Assembly (NCBI GenBank): GCA_963823165.1
Contig: CAWGKV010000030.1
Span: forward strand, 1-64,000
Source: Roseiarcus sp963823165
GTDB lineage: Bacteria; Pseudomonadota; Alphaproteobacteria; Rhizobiales; Beijerinckiaceae
Direction: 5' to 3'
Length of the DNA stretch: 64,000 nt
A model generated the notes under the pieces. The model was not told the origin of the DNA, did not search any database, and saw only the letters and a program-made list of their open reading frames with translations. Each line of letters opens with the position of its first letter. Position 1 is the first letter of the stretch. Of the stretch, positions 34,311-43,324 are shown one piece after another. Position numbers and translations under genes: made by a program.

Positions 34311-35127
34311 TCAATCTTGCCGCAAAACCTTGGCCGCCCGTTTCTCGAGAAAATCCTTGAGCCGCTGCTGGGCCTCCGGGCTCATCTCGGCGATCGAGGC
34401 CATCAGCGACTCGGTCAAAAGCCCGCTCGCCGGGTCGCTCTCGAAGATGCGCGGCAGCGCGTGCAGCACGGCGAAATTGGTCGTCGGCGTGTTGGACGCG
34501 GCCCTGCCGGCGAGCTCCATCGCCTTTTCGAGCCCCTTGCCGTCGTCGACCAGATATTGCGTGACGCCCGCCGCATGGCCCTCCTCGGCGGTCAGCGTCC
34601 GACCGGTCAGCATCATGTCCTGAACGCGCGCGACGCCGATCAGCTTTGCGATGCGCACCGAACCGCCGCCGCCGAGGAAGATGCCGCGCTGGCCCTCGGG
34701 CAGGCCATAATAGGTCGAGCGCTCGGCAATGCGGATGTGGGTCGAAGCGGCCAGCTCCATCCCGCCGCCGACCACCGCGCCGTGCATGGACGTGATCACC
34801 GGGACCGCGGCCGAACTGGATCGCCTCGAATGCGCGGTGCCACATGCGTGAATGCAGTACGCCTTCGAGCGGATCGCGCTCGCCGGCGACTTCGGACAAG
34901 TCGAGCCCGGCCGAGAAATGCGCGCCCTCGCCGGTCAAAACCACGGCGCGCACGTCTTTCGGCAGACGGTTGAAGAAGGTCTCGATCCCCAGCACGGTGA
35001 CGTCGTCGAGCGCGTTGCGCTTCTCGGGGCGGGCGAGGCGCAGGTGTGCGACGCCGCCGTGGCGGGTGGCTCTGAGGGACGCGGGCAGTTCGACGCCAAT
35101 CGGCTCTTCATCACTCTGGGACGTCAT
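34311..35127 (-). pseudogene. Enoyl-CoA hydratase/isomerase family protein, frameshifted
   Basis: Crotonase-family enzyme read in two frames. N-terminal half from 35127: VAHLRLARPEKRNALDD, HFSAGLDLSEVAG, up to AIQFGRG. C-terminal half: ITSMHGAVVGGGMELAAS, YYGLPEGQRGIFLGGGG and so on to the stop at 34311. The join is at 34799-34803 (CCGGG), where one base too many is present; restoring it gives FGRGPVITSMHG. Both glutamates expected of a hydratase (GGGMELA and LPEGQ) are there. Likely role is hydration of an enoyl- or cinnamoyl-CoA made by the nearby ligase. It is either a recently broken gene or a sequencing artefact. Confidence 0.82.
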
Positions 35128-35205
35128 CGCTCCTCCTAACTGGCCTTCGCCGTACTCGGGGGCAAAAATTCACCCACAGAGGTCACCAAGAAACACGCAG
35201 GCGAA

Positions 35206-35706
35206 TCACGCTCCATCCAGCCACGCGAGCAGGGTCTCCAGCCACGGCGCCTCGACATGCAGCCGGAAGCCCGCGTCGGTCCTGGCCAGCAGGCAGCGCA
35301 ACCCGGCGAACCGCACCGCGGCGGAGGGCGAGCCGGCGGCGAGATCGGCGGATGTCCCCTGCGCCAGCGCGGAGGGCGCGTCCGCGCCCGAGATGTCGAC
35401 CGCCGACCATCCGTCATCGACCGCGGTCACGCAAAAACCGTCGCGCCAGCCGTCGGCCGCGCCGAGGGGCGCCGGGGTGACGAGCATCGCCCGGTCGCGC
35501 GCGATCCTGAGCGCATGAGCGCCCGCCGGCGCCGGCGCGTAGAGGCCGAGGAGCGGCGCCCCGGGCGCGAGCGCCGCGATCGCCGCCTCGAGGTCGCCCG
35601 AGACGAGCGCATGTCCGCAACTCGCCAGAACCCGCGCCGTGAGCCACGGCCTGTCGACCTGCGTTCCCGCCCCTTGCCGCGCAGGCGCCCAGGCCATCTC
35701 ACGCAT
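35206..35706 (-). CDS. soxG: Sarcosine oxidase gamma-like subunit
   Basis: About 166 residues from the ATG at 35706, which overlaps the end of soxA by 8 bp. It has the low-complexity, Ala-rich SoxG style: VLASCGHALVSGDLEAAIAA, WSAVDISGADAPSALAQGTS, the block PSAAVRFAGLRCLLARTDA and a terminal W-LETLLAWL. The gamma subunit is structural in heterotetrameric sarcosine oxidase and in the homologous N-methylglutamate dehydrogenase (MgdD). It is the last gene of soxD-soxA-soxG. Confidence 0.8.
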   Translation of the reverse strand: MREMAWAPARQGAGTQVDRPWLTARVLASCGHALVSGDLEAAIAALAPGAPLLGLYAPAPAGAHALRIARDRAMLVTPAPLGAADGWRDGFCVTAVDDGWSAVDISGADAPSALAQGTSADLAAGSPSAAVRFAGLRCLLARTDAGFRLHVEAPWLETLLAWLDGA

Positions 35707-38545
35707 GGAGCCGCTTCCCTTCCGGATCGAGGGCGACGGCCGGGGCGATAGAGGCGCGCCGTTCCGCGCCGAGATGGTAGATGGCGACCGTCTCGCCCAT
35801 GCGCGAAAAGCCCTCTTCCACGAGGCCGAGCGCAACCGGCCGGCGCAGCGTCGGGCTCATATAGCTCGAGGTGACATAACCTGAGGACCGTCGCGCCTTG
35901 CCCGCGCCGGAGACCACATGCGCGCCGGTCGGCAACGGCGCCTCGCCCCGGCCCACGCTGAGCCCAACGAGTTGCTTGCGCGTTTTGTCCTTCGCGACCG
36001 GCGTGAACAGGGACCTTTTGCCGATATACTCGTCCTTGCGCTGGTCTCGCGGGCCGGTGATTCCGAGATCGTGCGGCATGGTCGTCCCGTCGGTGTCCTT
36101 GCCGACGACGATGAAACCCTTTTCGGCTCGGAGGATCATCAGCCCTTCGAGACCAAGGAGCCCGCCGCCGAACGCCGGCAGCTTCTCGGCGATTGTTGCG
36201 CGCAACAGTCTCGCGTGGCCCGCCGGAATGGAAAGCTCATATGACCGGTCCCCGGTAAAACTCACGCGCGCGATCCTGAGCGGCGCGCCGTCGAACATCG
36301 CGGTCGCAAAGGCCATGTGCGGCAGGCTTTCGCCGTCGAGCGCGACGCCGAGGTCGAGCGCGGCGACGAGGTCGCGGGCGCGAGGCCCGGTCAGGGTCAG
36401 CGTCGCCCAATGCGCGGTCGTGTCGTGAACGACGACGCGGCGTGGATCGAAGCGATCCTGCCGCCAGAGTTCGAGCCGCATCAGCACCGCGTCCGTATGG
36501 CCCGACGAACAGGAGACGAGAAAGCGGTCGTCGGCGAGGCGCAAGGTCACGCCGTCGTCGAACACGACGCCCGTTTCCGACAGGAGGAAGCCGTAGCGGA
36601 TTTTTCCAGGCTTCAGGTTGGAGAGCCGGTTGTAGCTGTGGAAGTCGGCGAGCTTCGCCGCATCCGGGCCGATGATCTCGATCTTGCCGAGCGACGAGCC
36701 GTCGAACAGCGCGACCGAATCGCGGGCGCGCCGGGCCTCGTTCTGGATGGTTCGGTCGGGGTCGTCAGGGCCGTACCAGGCCGGTCTCAGCCAGCCGCCA
36801 TATTCCCGCATCTGCGCCCCGTCGGCGCGATGCTCCTGCTCGAGCGGCAGGCGCTTCAGCGGATTGATCAGCGCGCCACGCCGCCGCCCTCCGATCACGC
36901 CCATCGGAACCGGCGCGAAGGGCGGACGATAGGTCGTGGTTCCCGTTTCGTCGATCGTGCGCCCGGTCAGCGCGGCCATCGCGGCGAGGCCGTTCATATT
37001 GGAAGTCTTGCCCTGATCGGTCGCCATGCCGAGCGTCGTGTAGCGTTTCAGGTGCTCGACGGAGACGTAGCCTTCCCGGCAGGCGAGGGCGACGTCCTTC
37101 AAGGTCACGTCGCTCTGGAAGTCGATCCAGCGCCGCCCCGACGCGTCGGGCTTCGGCCAAATGGCGGCGACGCGGTAGAGGCCGGTCGGCGCGTTCGGCG
37201 CGGGGCCCGCGCCGCCGCCCGCCGAATGGCCCTGGCGCAAGGCTTGGTCGAGCGTGAAGGCGCCATTGGCCGCGCCCGCCACCCTCACCCCGTCGACGTC
37301 CCCGCTCGGCACAAGGGCGGCGACCGCCTCGTCGTAGCGCAGTCTTCCGCGCGCCTGGGCGTAGAGGTGGACGGTCGGCGTCCAGCCCCCCGAAAGCAGC
37401 AGCGCATCCGCCGGGCGAATCTGGCCGCCGACCCGGACGCCCTCGACGCCTGCCGCGCCGACGACCCCTTCTGGTTCAACGTCCAGCGAGACCTTGAGCT
37501 TGGTCGAAGTCTGGTCCGGCCGCGCGTCAAGAATCTCGACCTCGGCTCCCGCTTCGGCGAGCGCTTCGGCGACGGGATAGACTGAGTCGTTATTGGTCGC
37601 GATTAAGATGCGCCGCCCGACCAGGACGCCAAAGCGACGGAGATAGACGAGCGCCGCGTCGGCCGACATCACACCCGGGCGGTCGTTGTCGGGAAGGATC
37701 AGCGGCCGCTCAATCGCCCCGGCGGCGACGACGATTTGCTTCGGCCTGACGCGCCACAAGGCGTCGGGGCGGCCGGCGCGCCTCTCCCAGGCCGAGACGA
37801 GATTGTGGTCGTAGACGCCGAATGCGGTCGTCCATGTCAGGACGCGTCCGCCGCTGGCCTCGACCGCGGCGCGGACGCCCCCGGCCCATGCACGCCAGTC
37901 GGCGCCTTCGATCGTCCCGCCGCGATGGACGAGCTGGCCGCCGATCTCCGCATGATCATCGAGGAGGAACACCACCCGCCCGGCCTTCGCGGCCGCGCCG
38001 GCGGCGGCCAGCCCCGCCGCCCCGGCGCCGACCACAAGCAGATCGCAGCGGGCGTTGAACTGCGGATTGTCGGCGGGCGGACGGTTTTCGGGATCGATGA
38101 TTCCGAGGCCGGCAAGAGCGCGGATCGTCCCCTCGAACGTCTCCCACCGCGGCCAGAGGAAAGTCTTGTAGTAGAAGCCCGAGGGCATCAAAGCGGAAAA
38201 CCTGTCGATCAGCGCCGCGCGATCCTCGGCGGCGGTCGGCACGCCGTTGACCGCGCGCACGGCGAGGTCGTTGTCGAGCGCTTCGGTGGTGGCGCGCAGG
38301 TTCGGCGTCGTACGTCCCGAACGCGTCACGTCGATGATCGCGTTCGGCTCCTCAGTCCAGGCGCCCCAAATTCCGCGCGGCCTATGATATTTGAAGCTGC
38401 GGCCGACGACGCGCACGCCGTTCGCGAGCAGCGCCGAGGCGATGCTGTCGCCCTCGAAGCCGCCAAAGGGCTTTCCGTCAAAAGTGAAGGCGAGAGGCTG
38501 GCCGCGGTTGACCGCGCCGCCCTCAGCGAGACGGAAGGCAGTCAC
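35699..38545 (-). CDS. soxA: Sarcosine oxidase alpha-like subunit
   Basis: A 948-residue subunit. N-terminal region resembles a 2Fe-2S-type/NAD domain (GKPFGGFEGDSIASALLANG), then an FAD/NAD-binding Rossmann fold with VVGAGAAGLAAAGAAAKAG and a second site, and a C-terminal aminomethyltransferase (GcvT-like, folate-binding) domain (about 580-948: NEARRARDSVALFDGSSLGK, LGLEGLMILRAEKGFI). This is SoxA/MgdC architecture: oxidative demethylation with transfer of the methyl group to tetrahydrofolate. Its start overlaps soxD by 4 bp (ATGA). The beta subunit gene is not adjacent, so which of the two activities it serves is open. Confidence 0.9.
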   Translation of the reverse strand: MTAFRLAEGGAVNRGQPLAFTFDGKPFGGFEGDSIASALLANGVRVVGRSFKYHRPRGIWGAWTEEPNAIIDVTRSGRTTPNLRATTEALDNDLAVRAVNGVPTAAEDRAALIDRFSALMPSGFYYKTFLWPRWETFEGTIRALAGLGIIDPENRPPADNPQFNARCDLLVVGAGAAGLAAAGAAAKAGRVVFLLDDHAEIGGQLVHRGGTIEGADWRAWAGGVRAAVEASGGRVLTWTTAFGVYDHNLVSAWERRAGRPDALWRVRPKQIVVAAGAIERPLILPDNDRPGVMSADAALVYLRRFGVLVGRRILIATNNDSVYPVAEALAEAGAEVEILDARPDQTSTKLKVSLDVEPEGVVGAAGVEGVRVGGQIRPADALLLSGGWTPTVHLYAQARGRLRYDEAVAALVPSGDVDGVRVAGAANGAFTLDQALRQGHSAGGGAGPAPNAPTGLYRVAAIWPKPDASGRRWIDFQSDVTLKDVALACREGYVSVEHLKRYTTLGMATDQGKTSNMNGLAAMAALTGRTIDETGTTTYRPPFAPVPMGVIGGRRRGALINPLKRLPLEQEHRADGAQMREYGGWLRPAWYGPDDPDRTIQNEARRARDSVALFDGSSLGKIEIIGPDAAKLADFHSYNRLSNLKPGKIRYGFLLSETGVVFDDGVTLRLADDRFLVSCSSGHTDAVLMRLELWRQDRFDPRRVVVHDTTAHWATLTLTGPRARDLVAALDLGVALDGESLPHMAFATAMFDGAPLRIARVSFTGDRSYELSIPAGHARLLRATIAEKLPAFGGGLLGLEGLMILRAEKGFIVVGKDTDGTTMPHDLGITGPRDQRKDEYIGKRSLFTPVAKDKTRKQLVGLSVGRGEAPLPTGAHVVSGAGKARRSSGYVTSSYMSPTLRRPVALGLVEEGFSRMGETVAIYHLGAERRASIAPAVALDPEGKRLHA

Positions 38546-38802
38546 CGGCTCGTCCTCAACGGTTCGCTGCCGATGACCGCATGAGTCGCCGTGTCGCGGG
38601 TCATGGCGAACAATTCCATGCAGGTCAGATGCAGCCAGATTTCAGCGGCGGCGCCCTTCGGGTTAGCGTTGAAGTAGAGGTATTCCGCCCATTCGTCGTC
38701 GTCGACCTGGTCCGCCGGCTCCGGCCGCATCTTCGGCTCGCCGACATAGTGGAACTCGGTCTCGTCGCGCGGACCGCAGAACGGGCAGGGGAAGATTTGC
38801 AT
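38542..38802 (-). CDS. soxD: Sarcosine oxidase delta-like subunit
   Basis: An 86-residue zinc-binding subunit: MQIFPCPFCGPRDETEF, YVGEPKMRPEP, WAEYLYFNANPKGAAAEIWLH, and the terminal FAMTRDTATHAV, all typical of SoxD/MgdB. Cys6 and Cys9 plus later His and Cys (WLHLTC) would bind zinc. First gene of soxD-soxA-soxG; no clear ribosome-binding site precedes it. In the usual order soxB precedes soxD, but here the upstream gene is rimM, about 140 bp away. Confidence 0.9.
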   Translation of the reverse strand: MQIFPCPFCGPRDETEFHYVGEPKMRPEPADQVDDDEWAEYLYFNANPKGAAAEIWLHLTCMELFAMTRDTATHAVIGSEPLRTSR

Positions 38803-38945
38803 GGGGCGGCGGGAGCGTCTCGAGGTCGGCCAAGCCTGTCGTTAACCCAGAGCGGCCGTCGTGTCAGCCGCCTATCAGGCTGCAGTCTTGGCGCCCGCAT
38901 GATCAGGCTTGCGTGAGCTTAAAGCCCCGGCTTTGCCGGCGATAG

Positions 38946-39464
38946 TTACTCCTCCATCTCTCGCGGCGGTTCGATCACGATCCTCCCGGTCTCGAAGTCG
39001 ATGATCGGCGCGACTGCCTTTGTGAACGGCACGAGAATTTCCTCGCTCCGGTCATCTGGCGCGATTTCGAGGATGTCGCCCGCGCCGTAGTTCGTGAGCG
39101 AGGCGACGCGGCCGAGCCGTTTCCCCTCGGGTGTCACCGCCTCGAGGCCGACGAGGTCAGCGTAGTAGAACTCGTCGGCTTCTGGGGGAGGAAGCTGCTC
39201 CCGGCGCGCGAAGATCTCGACCCCCGTCAGCGCCGCGGCCGCCTCGCGCGTGTCGACCCCCTTCACCTTGACGACGAGCATGTCGTCCTTCAGCCGCCGC
39301 AGATGCTCGAAAGCGAAGGCGCGAGAACGGCCGGCGTCGGTCAGCGCGCCATAGGCGCCGATCGCTCGGGGCTCGGAGGTGAAGGATTTGACGCGGATCT
39401 CGCCACGCACACCCTGCGGCGCGCCGAACGCGCCGACGAGGACGAGGCGATCCTGCTCGCGCAA
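38946..39464 (-). CDS. rimM: Ribosome maturation factor RimM
   Basis: A 172-residue RimM: N-terminal domain with VLVGAFGAPQGVRGEIRVKSF, LRRLKDDMLVVKVKGVDTRE; C-terminal PRC-barrel with EFYYADLVGLEAV, LGRVASLTNYGAGDILEI and IIDFETGRIVIEPP. It helps 30S maturation around S19. It follows rpsP by only 4 bp on the same strand. trmD and rplS, which usually come next, are not seen downstream; soxD follows instead. Confidence 0.95.
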   Translation of the reverse strand: MREQDRLVLVGAFGAPQGVRGEIRVKSFTSEPRAIGAYGALTDAGRSRAFAFEHLRRLKDDMLVVKVKGVDTREAAAALTGVEIFARREQLPPPEADEFYYADLVGLEAVTPEGKRLGRVASLTNYGAGDILEIAPDDRSEEILVPFTKAVAPIIDFETGRIVIEPPREMEE

Positions 39465-39468
39465 GCCG

Positions 39469-39822
39469 TTAGGCCGCGGCGGCCTTGGCCGCAGCAGCTT
39501 GATCGGCTGCTGCGCGTTCCTGCGCCTTCTTCCTGGGCTTCGCCTTCTCTGGGTTGTTGCGGGCGTCCCGCTTGGCGAGGCCGAGGCTGTCGAGAAGGCG
39601 CAGCACGCGGTCGGTCGGTTGCGCGCCCTTGGCCAGCCAGGCCTTCGCCTTCTCCTGGTCGAGCACCAGACGACCCGCGTCGTCCTTGGCCTTCAAGGGG
39701 TCGAAGGTGCCGATCTTCTCGACGAAGCGGCCGTCGCGCGGCATGCGGGCGTCGGCGACGACGATCCGGTAGAACGGGCGCTTCTTCGCGCCTCCGCGCG
39801 ACAGGCGAATTTTCAGGGACAT
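39469..39822 (-). CDS. rpsP: 30S ribosomal protein S16
   Basis: A 117-residue S16 from the ATG at 39822: MSLKIRLSRGGAKKRPFYRI and VEKIGTFDPL are diagnostic. The C-terminal about 30 residues (NNPEKAKPRKKAQERAAADQ, then Ala/Lys rich) are the extended tail usual in alphaproteobacteria. Part of ffh-GNAT-rpsP-rimM. Confidence 0.96.
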   Translation of the reverse strand: MSLKIRLSRGGAKKRPFYRIVVADARMPRDGRFVEKIGTFDPLKAKDDAGRLVLDQEKAKAWLAKGAQPTDRVLRLLDSLGLAKRDARNNPEKAKPRKKAQERAAADQAAAAKAAAA

Positions 39823-39835
39823 TGGCGTTTTCCTT

Positions 39836-40369
39836 TCAGTGAATTGCGTTGGCTGAAGAGGCGAGGCTTTGCGCGGAGGGATGCCGATAGATCGCGCAAT
39901 CGAGTCCGCGGAATTGGGTGACGCTCTCGAAGGTGGCGCCAAGTCGTTCGGCTACGCGAATCGAGCGATGATTGTCGCGGCCGATGAGGCTGATCGCGGT
40001 CTCCCAGCCGAGTGTTTCGTATGCGTAAGCGCGGGCGCGCATCGCGGCTTCGGTGGCGTAGCCGCAACCATGTTTGTCCCTCATCAGCCCCCAACCGATT
40101 TCGGGTTCGGGAAATCCCTCCGGAAACCAGTGGCCGCACCAGCCGACGAAATTGCCGGTCGCCTTCTCCTCCAGCGCCCAATTGCCGAATCCGCGAAGCA
40201 ACCAGTGGCCCAGGCCCATGGCCATGCGACGCCAGGTGTCGTCTCGATTCAGAGGGCCGCCGACGAACTTTGACAGTTCCTCGTCGGCGTAGAAGGCCGC
40301 CAAGGCGTCGAGGTCCGTTTCCCGGCCCTCCCGAAAAATCAAGCGGTTGGTCTCGATCCGAGGAATCAC
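39836..40369 (-). CDS. GNAT-family N-acetyltransferase (RimJ/RimL-like)
   Basis: A 177-residue GNAT acetyltransferase: start IETNRLIFREGRETDLDALA; acetyl-CoA block EIGWGLMRDKHGCGYATEA; and LIGRDNHRSIRVAERLGATF. The substrate is unknown; this subgroup acetylates protein N-termini or small molecules. It overlaps the end of ffh by 4 bp and lies 13 bp before rpsP, so it is inside the ribosome/SRP operon, a common alphaproteobacterial insertion. Confidence 0.9.
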   Translation of the reverse strand: MIPRIETNRLIFREGRETDLDALAAFYADEELSKFVGGPLNRDDTWRRMAMGLGHWLLRGFGNWALEEKATGNFVGWCGHWFPEGFPEPEIGWGLMRDKHGCGYATEAAMRARAYAYETLGWETAISLIGRDNHRSIRVAERLGATFESVTQFRGLDCAIYRHPSAQSLASSANAIH

Positions 40370-41934
40370 TTCTTCTTTCCCCCGAACGGGAAGCCGCCGC
40401 CGAGGCCGGGCAGCTTGCCGCCGCCGCCGAGGCCCGGGAACTGCGGCGGCAGGTTGAAGGCGCCGGGCGGGGGAGCGACGGGAATGCCGGGCGCAGCAGG
40501 CGGCGGGGCGGGAAGGCCGCCGCCGCCCATCTGCTTCTGCATCGCCTCGATCTGCTCCGGCGTCGGCATCGGCATGCCGCCGCCCAGGCCCATCATCTGG
40601 CCGAGCTTGCCCATCATGCCGCGCTTGCCGCCCGCCGCGCCGCCCATCATCTTCATCATGTCGGCCATCTGCCGATGCTGCTTCAGGAGCCGGTTGACCT
40701 GCTCGACGTTGACGCCCGCGCCGGCCGCGATGCGCTTCTTGCGCGAGGCCTTGAGGATGTCCGGGTTGCGCCGCTCCTGCGGCGTCATCGAGGAGATAAT
40801 CGCCTGCTGGCGCTTGACGAACTTGTCGTCGAGATTGGCGGAGGCGAGCTGATCCTTCATCTTGGCGACGCCCGGCAGCATGCCCATGATCCCGCCCATG
40901 CCGCCGAGCTTCTCGATCTGGACGAGCTGCTCCGAGAGGTCGTTCAGATCGAACACGCCCTTGCGCATCTTCTCGGCCATCTTGGCCGCCTGCGCCGCGT
41001 CAATGTTTTGCGCCGCCTTCTCGACCAGGCTGACGATGTCGCCCATGCCGAGGATGCGGTCGGCGAGGCGCGCGGGGTGGAAGTCCTCGACCGCGTCCAT
41101 CTTCTCGCCGACGCCGAGCAGCTTGATTGGCTTGCCAGTTACCGCGCGCATGGAGAGGGCCGCGCCGCCGCGCCCGTCGCCGTCCATGCGGGTGAGCACG
41201 ATGCCGGTGAGGCCGACCCGCTCGTTGAAGTTCTTGGCGAGATTGACTGCGTCCTGACCGGTCAGCGCGTCGGCCACCAGCAAAACCTCGTGCGGCCTGG
41301 CGGCGTCGCGAATGTCCGCCATCTCCTGCATCAGCGGCTCGTCGATGTGGGTGCGGCCGGCGGTGTCGAGCAGCACGACGTCGTAGCCCTGCAGACGCGC
41401 GGCCTGCTCGGCGCGCCTGGCGATGGCGACCGGGTCCTGGCCCGGAACGATCGGCAGCGTATCGACGCCGACCTGCTCGCCGAGCACCGCGAGCTGCTCC
41501 TGCGCCGCCGGACGCTTCACGTCGAGCGAGGCCATCAGCACCTTGCGCTTGTCCCGCTCCGCGAGGCGCTTGGCGATCTTGGCGGCGGTGGTCGTCTTGC
41601 CCGCGCCCTGGAGGCCGACCAGCATCACCGCGACCGGCGCTGGGGCATTGAGGTCGATCGCCTGGGAGTCGCCTCCCAGCGTCTCGACCAGCGAGTCATG
41701 CACGATTTTGACCACCATTTGGCCTGGCCTGACCGACTTGATGACGGCCGCGCCGACCGCCTTGGTGCGGGTCCGGTCGACGAAGGACCGCACGACCTCG
41801 AGCGCGACGTCCGCTTCGAGCAGCGCGCGGCGCACCTCACGCATCGCGGCGTTGACGTCCTCCTCCGAGAGGGCGCCGCGGCCGGTCAGTTTGTCCAATA
41901 TGCCGGAGAGCTTTTCGGATAGGCTCTCGAACAT
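40366..41934 (-). CDS. ffh: Signal recognition particle protein Ffh
   Basis: SRP54 homologue of 522 residues that binds 4.5S RNA and signal sequences. N domain 1-90, G domain with GLQGAGKTTTAAKIA, DTAGRTHIDE and TRMDGDGRGGAAL, and a Met-rich M domain (about 330-450) with QMADMMKMMGG. The tail is unusually Gly/Pro/Met-rich (GGGGKLPGLGGGFPFGGKKK), as in other alphaproteobacteria. AAAGGAG precedes the ATG by 6 bp. First gene of the ffh-GNAT-rpsP-rimM operon. Confidence 0.96.
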   Translation of the reverse strand: MFESLSEKLSGILDKLTGRGALSEEDVNAAMREVRRALLEADVALEVVRSFVDRTRTKAVGAAVIKSVRPGQMVVKIVHDSLVETLGGDSQAIDLNAPAPVAVMLVGLQGAGKTTTAAKIAKRLAERDKRKVLMASLDVKRPAAQEQLAVLGEQVGVDTLPIVPGQDPVAIARRAEQAARLQGYDVVLLDTAGRTHIDEPLMQEMADIRDAARPHEVLLVADALTGQDAVNLAKNFNERVGLTGIVLTRMDGDGRGGAALSMRAVTGKPIKLLGVGEKMDAVEDFHPARLADRILGMGDIVSLVEKAAQNIDAAQAAKMAEKMRKGVFDLNDLSEQLVQIEKLGGMGGIMGMLPGVAKMKDQLASANLDDKFVKRQQAIISSMTPQERRNPDILKASRKKRIAAGAGVNVEQVNRLLKQHRQMADMMKMMGGAAGGKRGMMGKLGQMMGLGGGMPMPTPEQIEAMQKQMGGGGLPAPPPAAPGIPVAPPPGAFNLPPQFPGLGGGGKLPGLGGGFPFGGKKK

Positions 41935-42248
41935 GAAATGCTCCTTTTCAAGCAGCAGGCGGTAGGCGGTAGGCAGTCGGCAAAGCGAATTTGGGCCGCT
42001 CCCCCGATTGCTTACCCACTCTGCCTATTGCCCTCCAGACAACACCAAACGCGCCCGGGGGCGCGACGCGCTGCCGGGCGTGAACCGCTGGCCTCCGTGG
42101 GACAGTCGGCTTGATCGACGAGGCGAAAAACCTGACGAAGGCCTCAATTATTAAGCGGGCGAGGCAGGGATGTCAAATCCCGGGCCTCAGACGACTCACG
42201 CCTCACCGACTCGAGGAATCCCTCGATCCCGGCCTTCGGGCCAATCGC
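41935..42248. other. Intergenic region between ffh and cysK
   Basis: About 310 bp. It has a degenerate GGCGGTAGGCGGTAGGC repeat (41959-41975) close to ffh and a GGCC-TTCG-GGCC mini-hairpin (42231-42242) just after the cysK stop. No gene or RNA is recognised. Confidence 0.5.
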
Positions 42249-43223
42249 TCAAAGTCCCTCGAAGAGCGCGGTCGAGAGATAACGCTCGGCGAAAGAAGGG
42301 ACGATGACGACGATCGTCTTGCCCGCGCTCTCCGACCGACGTCCCACGTCGATCGCCGCGGCGATCGCCGCGCCCGAGGAGATGCCCACCGGGATGCCCT
42401 CAATTCGGGCCACAAGCCGGGCGGTGTCGAAGGCCGTCTGGTTACCGACCGCGACAATCTCGTCGATCACGCCGCGGTCAAGAATCGCCGGAACGAAGCC
42501 GGCGCCGATCCCCTGGATTTTGTGCGGTCCGGGCGCCCCGCCGGAAAGCACCTGCGAGTCCTCTGGTTCGACCGCGACCATACGCACACTCGGCTTGCGA
42601 CCTTTGAGAACCTGGCCGACGCCGGTGATCGTTCCGCCCGTGCCGACGCCGGAGACGACAACGTCGACTTCGCCGTTTGTGTCGTTCCAGATTTCCTCGG
42701 CCGTGGTCCGGCGGTGAATTTCAGGATTGGCGGGATTTTCGAACTGTTGCGGCATGATTGCGCCCGGGGTCGAGGCGACGATTTCATTGGCTTTGACGAT
42801 GGCGCCCTTCATGCCCTGCGCTGCGGGAGTGAGCACCAGTTCGGCGCCGAGTAGAGACAGCATCTTGCGGCGTTCGATCGACATCGACTCGGGCATCACG
42901 AGAATGAGCTTGTAGCCCCGCGCCGCCGCCGTGTACGCCAAGGCTATGCCGGTGTTGCCTGAGGTCGGTTCGACCAAAACGCCGCGTCCGCGTGATATCC
43001 TGCCTTGCGCCTCGAGCGCGTCGATCATGCTGACGCCGATGCGGTCCTTGACGCTGCCGACCGGATTAAAGAATTCGAGCTTCCCGAGCAGGCGCGCGAC
43101 GACGCCCTTCTCTCTGGCGATGCGGTCCATGGCGACGAGAGGCGTATCTCCGATCGTGTCGGTGATCGAGGGATAAATCCTGCCTCGGCCTGGCGCTTTC
43201 GCGGCGCTGTCTGTCGTCGTCAT
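42249..43223 (-). CDS. cysK: Cysteine synthase A
   Basis: PLP-dependent O-acetylserine sulfhydrylase, 324 residues. FNPVGSVKDRIG holds the PLP Lys; EPTSGNTGIALAY binds substrate; SGVGTGGTITGVGQVLK binds the PLP phosphate; the C-terminal VGISSGAAIAAA is present. A family-typical enzyme without heme or CBS domain. It follows an Rrf2 regulator gene by about 100 bp on the same strand, suggesting local control. Confidence 0.95.
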   Translation of the reverse strand: MTTTDSAAKAPGRGRIYPSITDTIGDTPLVAMDRIAREKGVVARLLGKLEFFNPVGSVKDRIGVSMIDALEAQGRISRGRGVLVEPTSGNTGIALAYTAAARGYKLILVMPESMSIERRKMLSLLGAELVLTPAAQGMKGAIVKANEIVASTPGAIMPQQFENPANPEIHRRTTAEEIWNDTNGEVDVVVSGVGTGGTITGVGQVLKGRKPSVRMVAVEPEDSQVLSGGAPGPHKIQGIGAGFVPAILDRGVIDEIVAVGNQTAFDTARLVARIEGIPVGISSGAAIAAAIDVGRRSESAGKTIVVIVPSFAERYLSTALFEGL

Positions 43224-43324
43224 CCAATGGCTCTCCTATAAGCGCCGTCGGGGCCGTGCTTGCTCGGCGCCCGACGGTAACACTTAATCCGGAAAGCTTC
43301 TATACAACGGCGAGAATATCAACG

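Noticed and set aside
38803..38945. Remnant of soxB upstream of soxD
   Set aside because: Both strands were read for the SoxB C-terminus; nothing similar was found in the 140-bp spacer.
42231..42242. GGCC-TTCG-GGCC hairpin after cysK as a terminator
   Set aside because: The stem is only 4 bp and no T-run follows on the minus strand.
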